Shown here piece after piece: positions 1 through 6,031 of a stretch of DNA of 6,031 bases; within the stretch, counting starts at the first letter, position 1, and every line of letters begins with the position of its first letter. The stretch comes from Candidatus Rhabdochlamydia sp. (lineage in GTDB: Bacteria > Chlamydiota > Chlamydiia > Chlamydiales > Rhabdochlamydiaceae): positions 1 through 6,031 of the forward strand of contig JASHWX010000011.1 of assembly GCA_030043815.1 (NCBI GenBank), in the 5' to 3' direction. The position numbers and the translations under genes are program-made. A model generated the notes under the pieces. The model made no database searches, was not told the DNA's origin, and saw only the letters and a program-made list of their open reading frames with translations.

Positions 1-1092
1 ACTCAACCTAAGGTAGAAGATATCGCTCCGGCAATAAGCGATAAACTGACACCTACTATTGAGAAAATTAAACAAATTTTAAGTCGATCTCCCGCTACAA
101 GGACTCAACCTCAGCCTCAACCTAATCAAACCGCACCCGGTTATGCAGTCCAGATCGATAGTCGTGGAAGATGCCTCGATAAATCAATCGCTTATGGCAT
201 ACTCAAGAAAAATGGGAAAACTCCAAGTGAGAATGAGATAGAGGATCTTGCTAACGAATTAAGAACTGAAGCTGCAGAGGTGATTCGCGATAATGTTGAC
301 TTAAGAAAAGATGAGTTTTTCCTATTTGCTTTAATTAACTCTATTAATGCGATCTCTACCACTGATGTTCCGCAAGATATTCAGAATATTATAACCACAG
401 TCAATAACAATTATAAAGACTATGCTAAAACAAATGATGATACTAAAAAAACAGCATTAGAAAAATTGGTTGTTTTTTATTCGAACTATATCATCGAGAA
501 AAAAGCTGATAATAAAATGCAAAATTGGCTTGATTCTGCTTTCTTGTATGTGCTGCCTTACACCGATAGCGGTAAAGACTATCAATATGCTGTTGTGCAA
601 GGGAACTCAAAAATTAAGGCCCAATTCCAAAAAGACCTCAGCGAAAGAAAATGGATTTATGTGTACTATGATGGATCTAAACATTATAAGGCGATCGATG
701 AACAACATCCAGATTTTGAAATGATTCAGAATCAAATTTACGACAGTTTTAAAAAAGCAATTGGGAGCATCATTCAAGAAGCTCACGCAAGTACGATTCA
801 AGCAGATGTTGCTCAAACCCGAATGGAGAACGAATTAGATACTTTTAAAAACCAATTTAGACAAGGTTTCAATGCCCTTGCTGGTCTCTTATACGACCAC
901 GATCATCTTGCTTGGGAAAATAGCATTATTAAAGAATTCCCAGAGCCTAGTGGTAATCAGTACGGCGAGGAACAATTATATGCGATAGCTCGAGGTGGAC
1001 GTCTAGGCAAAGGCTTAAGTGAACTCGATGACCTTCTCAAATCTGATTTCTCTCTAGACAATCTCCGTAATAGAATCAAACCCATTTCATAA
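1..1092 (+). CDS. Probable OTU-like cysteine protease (deubiquitinase-type effector), 5' end missing
   Basis: The frame is open from the first base of the window to a TAA at 1090-1092, followed directly by TGA, giving 363 visible residues. There is no ATG, GTG or TTG in frame before the GTG at 280, and that GTG lies inside the conserved part, so the real start is upstream of the window. Residues 35-44 (TQPQPQPNQT) form a Pro/Gln-rich linker. A possible OTU fold follows: GRCLDKSIAYG around Cys58 resembles the DGNCLFRAI nucleophile motif, residues 86-96 (NELRTEAAEVI) resemble the conserved LRxxxxxyI helix, and WIYVYYDGSKHYKAI (218-232) resembles the final strand with catalytic His (His228). OTU enzymes cleave ubiquitin conjugates, and in intracellular bacteria they are often secreted effectors. 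Oddities: the usual Asp three residues before Cys is Arg55 (the nearest Asp is 53), and the Cys-His distance of 170 residues is long. Residues about 240-292 look helical. Base composition is much more AT-rich than downstream. The family call is by motif only, so a catalytically dead or unrelated protein is possible. Confidence 0.6.
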   Translation, partial: TQPKVEDIAPAISDKLTPTIEKIKQILSRSPATRTQPQPQPNQTAPGYAVQIDSRGRCLDKSIAYGILKKNGKTPSENEIEDLANELRTEAAEVIRDNVDLRKDEFFLFALINSINAISTTDVPQDIQNIITTVNNNYKDYAKTNDDTKKTALEKLVVFYSNYIIEKKADNKMQNWLDSAFLYVLPYTDSGKDYQYAVVQGNSKIKAQFQKDLSERKWIYVYYDGSKHYKAIDEQHPDFEMIQNQIYDSFKKAIGSIIQEAHASTIQADVAQTRMENELDTFKNQFRQGFNALAGLLYDHDHLAWENSIIKEFPEPSGNQYGEEQLYAIARGGRLGKGLSELDDLLKSDFSLDNLRNRIKPIS

Positions 1093-1121
1093 TGACTAAA
1101 AACTCCCCCGCACCTTATACA
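1092..1121 (+). promoter_or_regulatory. Weak candidate sigma70-like promoter before the cyclase operon
   Basis: ATGACT (1092-1097) matches TTGACA at 4 of 6 positions, and TATACA (1116-1121) matches TATAAT at 4 of 6, with an 18-base spacer. A start near 1128 would give a leader of about 16 bases that lacks the 5' arm of the hairpin. Matches this weak are common by chance. The true promoter could lie inside the protease gene or further upstream. Confidence 0.2.
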
Positions 1122-1143
1122 CAGATTAAGGTGTGGGAGAGTT
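1101..1143 (+). promoter_or_regulatory. Long RNA hairpin covering the cyclase ribosome binding site
   Basis: Bases 1101-1117 (AACTCCCCCGCACCTTA) pair with 1127-1143 (TAAGGTGTGGGAGAGTT) around a 9-base loop at 1118-1126. This is 17 paired positions with one G-U (1110/1134) and one C-A mismatch (1106/1138). The 3' arm contains the only candidate Shine-Dalgarno (GGGAG, 1135-1139) and ends directly before the cyclase ATG. On the + strand no T-run follows the stem, so it is a poor terminator for the upstream protease gene. The structure would instead lower translation initiation unless opened. This role is inferred from sequence pairing alone. On the - strand the same stem is followed by TTTTT. 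Confidence 0.6.
1135..1139 (+). promoter_or_regulatory. Shine-Dalgarno of the cyclase gene
   Basis: GGGAG lies 4 bases before the ATG at 1144, a short spacing. It is the only purine-rich site before this start and sits inside the 3' arm of the hairpin. No other start codon lies between the in-frame stop TGA (1093-1095) and this ATG, which fixes the cyclase start. Confidence 0.5.
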
Positions 1144-2598
1144 ATGAAGTACAGGACGAAGCTTTTTTTAGCGGTCATTGGGACGGCGGTTGTCAGTTCC
1201 CTGTGCGGCTATGGGGTTTTGTTCATTGAATTCAAGCATCACGTCCTTCAAGATGAAGAGACCAAGACCATCACGGTCTCGGCGACAACTGCTGCGCTTG
1301 TCGATCCTGAACTATTCAAGGATCTCAATACCCGCGCTGATGAGGATACGCCTGGCTACTTTACAGCCAAAGAGATGCTGATCAAGGCTAGGAACGCCAA
1401 CCGCCGCAATGATATCTATATCGAATCCCTCTATGCAATAAAGCCCAATCCCTACAAGGTGGGCGAGATGATGTTTGTCATCGATGCGGAAGAGGATCCT
1501 AAAAAGATGCGGCATGTGGGCGAAAAGGACACAAATGCTCTAAGAAATGGGATCATTAATCATCTAGGAGATTATTATTCTCCGGGAAAATTCTTCACAG
1601 ACCCGACCGGCAAATGGCTGACTGGCTTTGCACCGCTTTTCGATAAGAATGACAACTACGTGGCGACGATCGCTTCAGACCTTTCCATCCAGAGTTATTT
1701 AGATGACATTTTCAAGATGTTTAAAACTGTGTCGATCGCCTTTGGGGTTGCTTTGATCTTCTCCATCGCAATCGGGTATTGGATGGCCCACCAAATTACG
1801 CTTTCGCTGAGAAGCCTGCTCTCTTGCGTTAAAGAGATCGGCCAAGGGAATTTAAACAGCTCTGTGGAATTAGAGACGAAAGATGAATTTCAAGAGCTCG
1901 CTACGGCGATCAATAGCATGACAAAAGGGCTTCGCGAGAGGGAGCGGTTAAAGCTCAATTTTGCCCGCTATGTCTCCCAGCATGTGATGGACACGATCCT
2001 CAAGTCTGAGCATGTGGCCAAACTTGAGGGGGAGAGGCGCAAGATCACCGTCTTATTTTCAGATATCCGTCAATTCACTCAGCTTTCAGAACGCCTTCCC
2101 CCGGAAGATGTCGTCTCTTTGCTCAATGAATACTTTGAAGCGATGCTCGAAGTGATTTTCAACTACCAAGGGACGCTGGATAAGTTCTTAGGCGATGGGA
2201 TCATGGTGGAGTTTGGAGCCCCTCTCGATGATGCGAAACAAGAGCTGCACGCCGTCCAAACCGCCATGGGAATGCAGCGGGAATTAAAAAAATTGCTTCT
2301 GAAATGGGAAAAAGAGGGCAAGCCCAAGATCGAAATTGGAATCGGGGTGCACACAGGCCTTGCAGTGGTCGGCAACATCGGCTCTGAAAAAAGAATTGAG
2401 TATACGGCCATCGGAGACACGGTGAATGTCGCCTCGCGCTTAGAGCAAGCCACCAAGCTGCTTAAAAAGCCGATCTTAGTCAGCGAGACGACTTATCAGG
2501 CGGTAAAAGACACAATAAAAGCCCAATCCTTAGGACCAATGATCTTGCCAGGAAGAACGGAAGCGATTACTATATACGTCATTGAGGACTATGAGTGA
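1144..2598 (+). CDS. Membrane-anchored class III adenylate cyclase with extracytoplasmic sensor and HAMP domain
   Basis: A 484-residue receptor cyclase that would convert ATP to cAMP in the cytoplasm in response to an outside signal. Order: short cytoplasmic N-terminus; membrane segment about 7-29; extracytoplasmic sensor about 31-192; second membrane segment about 193-215; HAMP linker about 213-266; linker helix with RYVSQHVMDTIL (275-286), as seen before many bacterial cyclase domains; catalytic domain about 299-480. Metal-binding aspartates are Asp307 (FSDIR) and Asp351 (LGDGIM). Substrate-specifying residues are Lys347 (DKFLGD) and Thr421 (EYTAIGDTVN), the Lys/Thr pair typical of class IIIb adenylate cyclases, a group with bicarbonate-responsive members. 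Transition-state residues Asn428 and Arg432 (NVASRLE) are present, so the enzyme should be active as a homodimer. The sensor end (GKWLTGFAPLFD, 156-167, then a strand ending ASDLS) looks like a Cache/PDC-type domain; the ligand is unknown. The ATG is fixed by an upstream stop and by the membrane segment. The gene overlaps the Nudix gene by 8 bases. The call as a cyclase is firm; the bicarbonate link and sensor type are inferred. Confidence 0.95.
   Translation: MKYRTKLFLAVIGTAVVSSLCGYGVLFIEFKHHVLQDEETKTITVSATTAALVDPELFKDLNTRADEDTPGYFTAKEMLIKARNANRRNDIYIESLYAIKPNPYKVGEMMFVIDAEEDPKKMRHVGEKDTNALRNGIINHLGDYYSPGKFFTDPTGKWLTGFAPLFDKNDNYVATIASDLSIQSYLDDIFKMFKTVSIAFGVALIFSIAIGYWMAHQITLSLRSLLSCVKEIGQGNLNSSVELETKDEFQELATAINSMTKGLRERERLKLNFARYVSQHVMDTILKSEHVAKLEGERRKITVLFSDIRQFTQLSERLPPEDVVSLLNEYFEAMLEVIFNYQGTLDKFLGDGIMVEFGAPLDDAKQELHAVQTAMGMQRELKKLLLKWEKEGKPKIEIGIGVHTGLAVVGNIGSEKRIEYTAIGDTVNVASRLEQATKLLKKPILVSETTYQAVKDTIKAQSLGPMILPGRTEAITIYVIEDYE
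2584..2587 (+). promoter_or_regulatory. Shine-Dalgarno deciding the Nudix start
   Basis: GAGG lies 3 bases before the ATG at 2591, within the last codons of the cyclase. The alternative in-frame TTG at 2582 overlaps this site and has no purine-rich site of its own upstream, so the ATG is preferred. The close spacing suggests translation coupled to termination of the cyclase. Confidence 0.45.
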
Positions 2599-3133
2599 AA
2601 AATCCGTTGATAGAGAGCGCATAGAAAAAAGCTCCCCGATGACGAGAGAAGAAATGTACCGGGGCAAAAAGATTATCGTGCGCAAAGATTCCCAAAATTC
2701 CAATGTCTGGGATGTGGTGATCCACCCGGGCTCGATCGTCCTTATTCCTGTCATGGATGACGGAAAAATCCTTTTCATCAAACAATGGCGACACGTCGTC
2801 GATCAAATCTTGATCGAGCTTCCAGCGGGTACCTTGGAGAAGAGCGAAGAGCCGATGGCTTGCGCCGAGCGCGAGATTCAAGAAGAGACAGGATATCGCG
2901 CGGGCAAAATCACTTTTCTCGGAGGCTTTTATAGCGCTCCTGGTTATACGACAGAATATCTTCATTTGTTTCTTGCCGAAGAGCTCGAGCCTTCCTTTCT
3001 GCCGGCCGATGAAGATGAAGGAATCGACGTATTTCCCCTCACGCTACTTGAGGCGCAAAAAATGATTAAAACCGGTAAAATTTGCGATGCTAAAACCCTA
3101 GCAGGAATCCATCGTTATGCAGCGTCTCATTAA
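2591..3133 (+). CDS. nudF: Nudix hydrolase, ADP-ribose pyrophosphatase type
   Basis: A 180-residue cytoplasmic enzyme predicted to hydrolyse ADP-ribose to AMP and ribose 5-phosphate using Mg2+. The Nudix box is complete and canonical at residues 80-102: Gly80, Glu86, then REIQEETGY (94-102), with the metal-binding glutamates in the REhxEE core (Glu95, Glu98, Glu99). ADP-ribose-type signatures flank it: HPGSIVLIPV (45-54), IKQWRHVV (63-70) before the box, ELPAGTLE (76-83) leading into it, and FYSAPGYTTE (113-122) after it, with Pro117 15 residues beyond the box end. That Pro is a known marker of the ADP-ribose subgroup. Length fits NudF-type proteins (about 185-210 residues). The ATG start overlaps the cyclase stop by 8 bases, and the 3' end overlaps the AsmA-like gene by 17 bases. 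The Nudix assignment is firm; substrate is inferred from family signatures, and other nucleoside diphosphate sugars are possible. The symbol reflects family resemblance only. Confidence 0.93.
   Translation: MSEKSVDRERIEKSSPMTREEMYRGKKIIVRKDSQNSNVWDVVIHPGSIVLIPVMDDGKILFIKQWRHVVDQILIELPAGTLEKSEEPMACAEREIQEETGYRAGKITFLGGFYSAPGYTTEYLHLFLAEELEPSFLPADEDEGIDVFPLTLLEAQKMIKTGKICDAKTLAGIHRYAASH
3103..3106 (+). promoter_or_regulatory. Shine-Dalgarno of the AsmA-like gene
   Basis: AGGA lies 10 bases before the ATG at 3117 and inside the Nudix coding sequence. It supports the 3117 start, which is also required to keep the N-terminal membrane anchor. Confidence 0.4.
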
Positions 3134-6031
3134 GATCATCGGCGTCATTGTCGTCTTATGCATCATCATCCTGTTCGCATTGCCTATGTTCTTTTCCCAT
3201 GCGCCAGGAAAGGACATCTTGACCCGCATGGCGGCGAAAAAAACGGGAGTTAATGTCGAAATTCAAAATTTGTCATTGAGCTGGTTCGGACCGCAGGTCG
3301 CTAAAGGGATTTCAGGAAGCAACCCGGAAGAAGAACTCACCTTTACATGCCAAGAGATCACCACCGATGCTTCCCTGTGGTGCCTTATGTTCAAAAATAA
3401 GATCGGGCACATGCGGGTGATCAAACCTTCTGTGCAAATCGCCAAGCCCTTTCAAATGCCGCTATCTATAAAGAAAGTCCAAACGGCATCCCTTGCCGCA
3501 GCGCTGCCCGATGTAAAAATAGGAAAGCCCGCTTTTGCGCTTCCTATTACAGGTCAAATCGTGGTGGAACAAGGAAAGGTGACTTTCAATCCGCCAGGAT
3601 TTGAGCCGATCGTCTTCGATAACCTCGCTCTTTCGCTCGATCTGCCAGGAAAAGAAGAGATCGCCCTGAAGCTAAGCGCTAAAGATCTTGCCATCAAAGC
3701 CGCCGCTTCTCATCTCGATACTCCCATCCCTGATATCTCCGTTCAGGCGACGATTGCCAAGCTTCCCGTACAGGGCGTCGATCAAATGGTCTCTGTCTTT
3801 TATCCTGAATTTCGCGGACTATTTTACAGTGCTGTGGGCCCCGTGCTCAATCTTCAATGCAACTTTCAATTTTCTCAAGGCAATTTCGATTTGTCGTTAG
3901 ACATAGAGTCGCCTCAATTGACCGCATCGATTGCCACCCAATCAAACAAAGGCATTGTTTCGCTCAAAAATCCAGCTGTTTTGAGCTTCAATCTCACTCC
4001 GGCGTTTTTAAACAAAATCCTTGCCCTCTTCCCTTCTGTGCAAGGGATTGCTCTGACACAGCCCGCATCATTTAAAGCTGCGCTCCCGCGCCTCTCCTTT
4101 CCTCTAGACGATTGGCATCAAATGTCATTTCAAGCAAGTCTTTCCTCTCCCCCTCAAATTGCGCTATCCCTCAATGGAAAGCCCGTGGAATTGAACAATT
4201 TGACATTGCAATGTTCCAGCCCAAAGCTCAGCGATAAGATCCTGATCGATGCAGCCGCCAGCCTGCAATATCTGGGCCAGACTGGTTCTTTGTCGATCAG
4301 TGGAAATACGAAAAATCTCGCCATCAATGCCGTCAAATTTCCCGTCGACCTCACAGGCCTTTCCCTTTCGCCTGTTCTAGGCGCATCTGCAGACATTTCT
4401 GTCCTGTTGGATTTGACCAAGACCAATCCCCGTTTCCATCTCTCATGGAAATCTCCGCTGCTCAACCTCCCTTCTTTAGATCTTTCTTTGGATGAGGCAT
4501 GGCGCTTAATTTCTCCTGCGGAATTTTCCTTGCGATTAAATCCCAAATTCGTTCAGGCAGCGCCCATTCAAGGCACGATTCAAGACATCGACATCCCGGT
4601 GAAAAATTTTCAAGATGCCCGTTTCGATGTGGGCTTTAGCATGCAAAGCCTCAGCATCAGCGCTCCTTTCCCCATCACCCTCACCAAAGTAAATGGGGAA
4701 TTGTCGATGAAGACTTTTGATCAAATCTCCCTTCAAATCTACAGCGATACCCTCAATGTCTTGCTGATCGGCGCTTACCGCTTGCAAACCAAAGAATTTG
4801 TTTTGACCAAGCCTCTTACAGCAGAATATAACCTTCCGCAATTCGCAAAGCTCGACCTCACTCTCGATCCCATGATTTTTCCCACCCAAACCACCTACAA
4901 AGGGCAATTCTTTTGCCCTAAATATCCGATCGGCTCCATCTCGCTGCTCAATACAACTGTTCCTTTCGAATGGGATAGTAAAAATCAGTCCGCTGATCTT
5001 CAATTCACCTCACAAGTGCAAAACCCATCCGGCGCTCCTGGAACTGCAAAAGGAGAATGCACCCTGAAAAATCTCGCCGATCCCGCTGTCAGCGTCGTTC
5101 AAGCTTCCCTCGACCTTCAAAATATCGCTACCGAACTGCTCGAAAACCTGACGGGAAAAAGCGGCGTCCGGGCCATCGCGGGCCCCCGATTTAGCAGCAA
5201 AGTGAGATTGCACAGCGATCCCAATAAACAGCAGGCCGCTTTAAAATGGGCAAGCGCCAATCTGAACGCTGACGCTGCGCTCTCAATTCAAGGCAATCGC
5301 TTGCAAATTCAAGGAAACAACAACAAAATCGTCTGGACGATGACCCCAGAAGGATACCAAGCACTCGACAACCCCAAAAAAGGAATGGTCCCCTTTGAGC
5401 TTAAGGAACCGAGCACATTTACCTTCTCTCTTTCAAAAATGGACCTCCCCATAACGCCAAAAACACATATTGCTTCGCTCCTCGATCGCATTCCCTCCAT
5501 CAATTTCGATATCCAGTCTCTGCAAATCTCGGCCACCGGAAGCAATCCCTCGTTGAATTTTTTCGACAAAATCTCCCAAGAGACAATCGAACTCTCCGGA
5601 ATGCAGTTCTCAATTGCCAAAGAAGCCAATCAAGGCCCATTATCGGGTTCGTTGAATTGCGATGTCGCTCAGTCAGGCAAGACGGGCTCGCTCACGTTTA
5701 CCGGGACCCTTGGACAACCCGCAACCCATTGCAAAGTCGACCTCAATGTCCAGCAATTCCCTTCGCGCGTTCTCGATATCATCGCCCGCTCGCAAGGACG
5801 CGCCGACCTCCCCTTCACGACCGCATTCGGCAATACGATCAATGCCAAGCTGTCGTTCGACCTTAAGGATTTTTCCGGACCCGTTTCATTCAATTTAAAT
5901 ACCCCGCAAGCACGCGCTTCCATCATAGGGACATTTGTCAACGGGGCCTTCCTGCCCGATGAAACGATCCATGCCCAAATGAAAATCACCACCGAGTTCA
6001 GCCGCCTCCTCTTCAAAGAGATCAATCCGCT
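3117..6031 (+). CDS. Large AsmA-like membrane-anchored periplasmic protein, 3' end missing
   Basis: An uninterrupted frame runs from ATG 3117 to the right edge: 971 complete codons plus two bases, with no stop. It is the largest gene in the window. The N-terminus is a basic residue cluster (MQRLIK) followed by an uncleaved membrane anchor at about 5-26 (IIGVIVVLCIIILFALPMFF). Next comes GKDILTRMAAKKTG (31-44), then VNVEIQNLSLSWFGPQ (45-60) and IGHMRVIKPSVQIAK (96-110). This is the typical opening of AsmA-type proteins: anchor, helix, then strands of the form 'hxhxxlslsWxxP' and 'hxxPxhxh'. The remainder is rich in alternating hydrophobic residues and Ser, Gln, Asn and Leu, fitting long repetitive beta-strands facing the periplasm. 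AsmA/TamB/YhdP relatives form elongated beta grooves that bridge the two membranes and move phospholipid; this function is inferred here. It overlaps the Nudix gene by 17 bases, suggesting coupled translation. I cannot assign the exact subfamily, and the C-terminal domain that would decide it is outside the window. Confidence 0.8.
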   Translation, partial: MQRLIKIIGVIVVLCIIILFALPMFFSHAPGKDILTRMAAKKTGVNVEIQNLSLSWFGPQVAKGISGSNPEEELTFTCQEITTDASLWCLMFKNKIGHMRVIKPSVQIAKPFQMPLSIKKVQTASLAAALPDVKIGKPAFALPITGQIVVEQGKVTFNPPGFEPIVFDNLALSLDLPGKEEIALKLSAKDLAIKAAASHLDTPIPDISVQATIAKLPVQGVDQMVSVFYPEFRGLFYSAVGPVLNLQCNFQFSQGNFDLSLDIESPQLTASIATQSNKGIVSLKNPAVLSFNLTPAFLNKILALFPSVQGIALTQPASFKAALPRLSFPLDDWHQMSFQASLSSPPQIALSLNGKPVELNNLTLQCSSPKLSDKILIDAAASLQYLGQTGSLSISGNTKNLAINAVKFPVDLTGLSLSPVLGASADISVLLDLTKTNPRFHLSWKSPLLNLPSLDLSLDEAWRLISPAEFSLRLNPKFVQAAPIQGTIQDIDIPVKNFQDARFDVGFSMQSLSISAPFPITLTKVNGELSMKTFDQISLQIYSDTLNVLLIGAYRLQTKEFVLTKPLTAEYNLPQFAKLDLTLDPMIFPTQTTYKGQFFCPKYPIGSISLLNTTVPFEWDSKNQSADLQFTSQVQNPSGAPGTAKGECTLKNLADPAVSVVQASLDLQNIATELLENLTGKSGVRAIAGPRFSSKVRLHSDPNKQQAALKWASANLNADAALSIQGNRLQIQGNNNKIVWTMTPEGYQALDNPKKGMVPFELKEPSTFTFSLSKMDLPITPKTHIASLLDRIPSINFDIQSLQISATGSNPSLNFFDKISQETIELSGMQFSIAKEANQGPLSGSLNCDVAQSGKTGSLTFTGTLGQPATHCKVDLNVQQFPSRVLDIIARSQGRADLPFTTAFGNTINAKLSFDLKDFSGPVSFNLNTPQARASIIGTFVNGAFLPDETIHAQMKITTEFSRLLFKEINP

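Larger units (their letters stand above)
1096..1143 (-). terminator. Possible rho-independent terminator, - strand orientation
   Basis: Read on the - strand, the 17-position stem is followed by TTTTTAG (complement of 1096-1102), the classic stem plus U-tract layout. No convincing - strand gene ends here, so it would only stop antisense transcription coming from the cyclase side, or be a relic of an earlier gene order. For the + strand it lacks the U-tract. Confidence 0.3.

Noticed and set aside
103..126. Short CAACCT/CAGCCT repeats
   Set aside because: They simply encode a Gln-Pro linker. There is no array of regular spacing suggesting CRISPR or a mobile element.
280..1092. A shorter protease gene beginning at GTG 280
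   Set aside because: The frame is open to base 1 and the conserved Cys motif lies upstream of 280. Starting at 280 would cut the domain in half, and no good ribosome site precedes it.
1093..1143. A CRP-like cAMP operator in the cyclase leader
   Set aside because: I looked for TGTGA-N6-TCACA-like symmetry as feedback control and found only an isolated GTGTG with no matching half.
2799..2817. Inverted repeat TCGATCAA / TTGATCGA with a 3-base loop
   Set aside because: It lies in the middle of conserved Nudix codons (VDQILIE), has no U-tract and no promoter context, and is best explained as chance.
2579..2965. - strand open frame of 128 codons over the Nudix gene
   Set aside because: It is the complement of a gene with a perfect Nudix box, and its translation shows no family features.
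2582..3133. Nudix start at TTG 2582
   Set aside because: It adds only three residues, has no ribosome binding site of its own, and overlaps the GAGG that serves the ATG at 2591.
3688..4075. + strand frames in another phase inside the AsmA-like gene
   Set aside because: They are short, overlap the main frame completely, and the main frame shows no frameshift needing them.
4154..5003. Two long - strand open frames (4154-4546 and 4536-5003)
   Set aside because: Both lie entirely antisense to the AsmA-like frame, which has clear family features. Their translations show no recognisable domain, and such frames are expected shadows in G+C-balanced coding DNA.
5309..6025. Other - strand open frames inside the AsmA-like gene (5309-5629, 5669-6025)
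   Set aside because: They are antisense to a continuous coding frame, without recognisable motifs or supporting signals.

Overview
The window holds four protein-coding genes, all on the + strand and packed with almost no gap: (1) the 3' part of an AT-rich gene for a probable OTU-like cysteine protease, cut by the left edge; (2) a complete membrane-anchored class III (class IIIb-like) adenylate cyclase; (3) a complete Nudix hydrolase of the ADP-ribose pyrophosphatase type; (4) the first 971 codons of a very large AsmA-like membrane-anchored protein, cut by the right edge.

Layout. Bases 1-1092 are one open frame (363 visible residues) with no in-frame ATG, GTG or TTG before base 280, so its start lies outside the window. 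A 51-base gap (1093-1143) carries a long, nearly perfect hairpin whose 3' arm contains the ribosome binding site of the next gene. The cyclase (1144-2598) overlaps the Nudix gene (2591-3133) by 8 bases, and the Nudix gene overlaps the AsmA-like gene (3117 to the right edge) by 17 bases. These three therefore look like one translationally coupled operon. There is no gene-free stretch over 300 bases, and I see no tRNA, rRNA, CRISPR array, insertion sequence or attachment site.

Organism. An AsmA-like protein implies a Gram-negative cell with an outer membrane. An OTU-type protease acts on ubiquitin or ubiquitin-like proteins, which points to a eukaryote-associated lifestyle. Together these suit an amoeba- or host-associated intracellular bacterium. 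A Chlamydia-like organism (Parachlamydiales) is my best guess, but it is an inference from gene content and not proven by this window. Legionella-like or other intracellular proteobacteria are alternatives.

Composition changes sharply at about base 1090. Sampled 60-base rows in the protease gene have roughly 22-38% G+C, while sampled rows in the operon are near 53%. The protease therefore appears to be an accessory gene, probably acquired, beside a native operon.

Working together (inference). The cyclase would sense a signal outside the inner membrane and make cAMP inside. The Nudix enzyme would hydrolyse ADP-ribose-like nucleotides in the cytoplasm. The AsmA-like protein would act in the periplasm in envelope or lipid homeostasis. 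The tight overlaps suggest common expression, but a shared pathway is not shown. The most unusual items are the divergent OTU-like protein and the hairpin that would hide the cyclase ribosome binding site.
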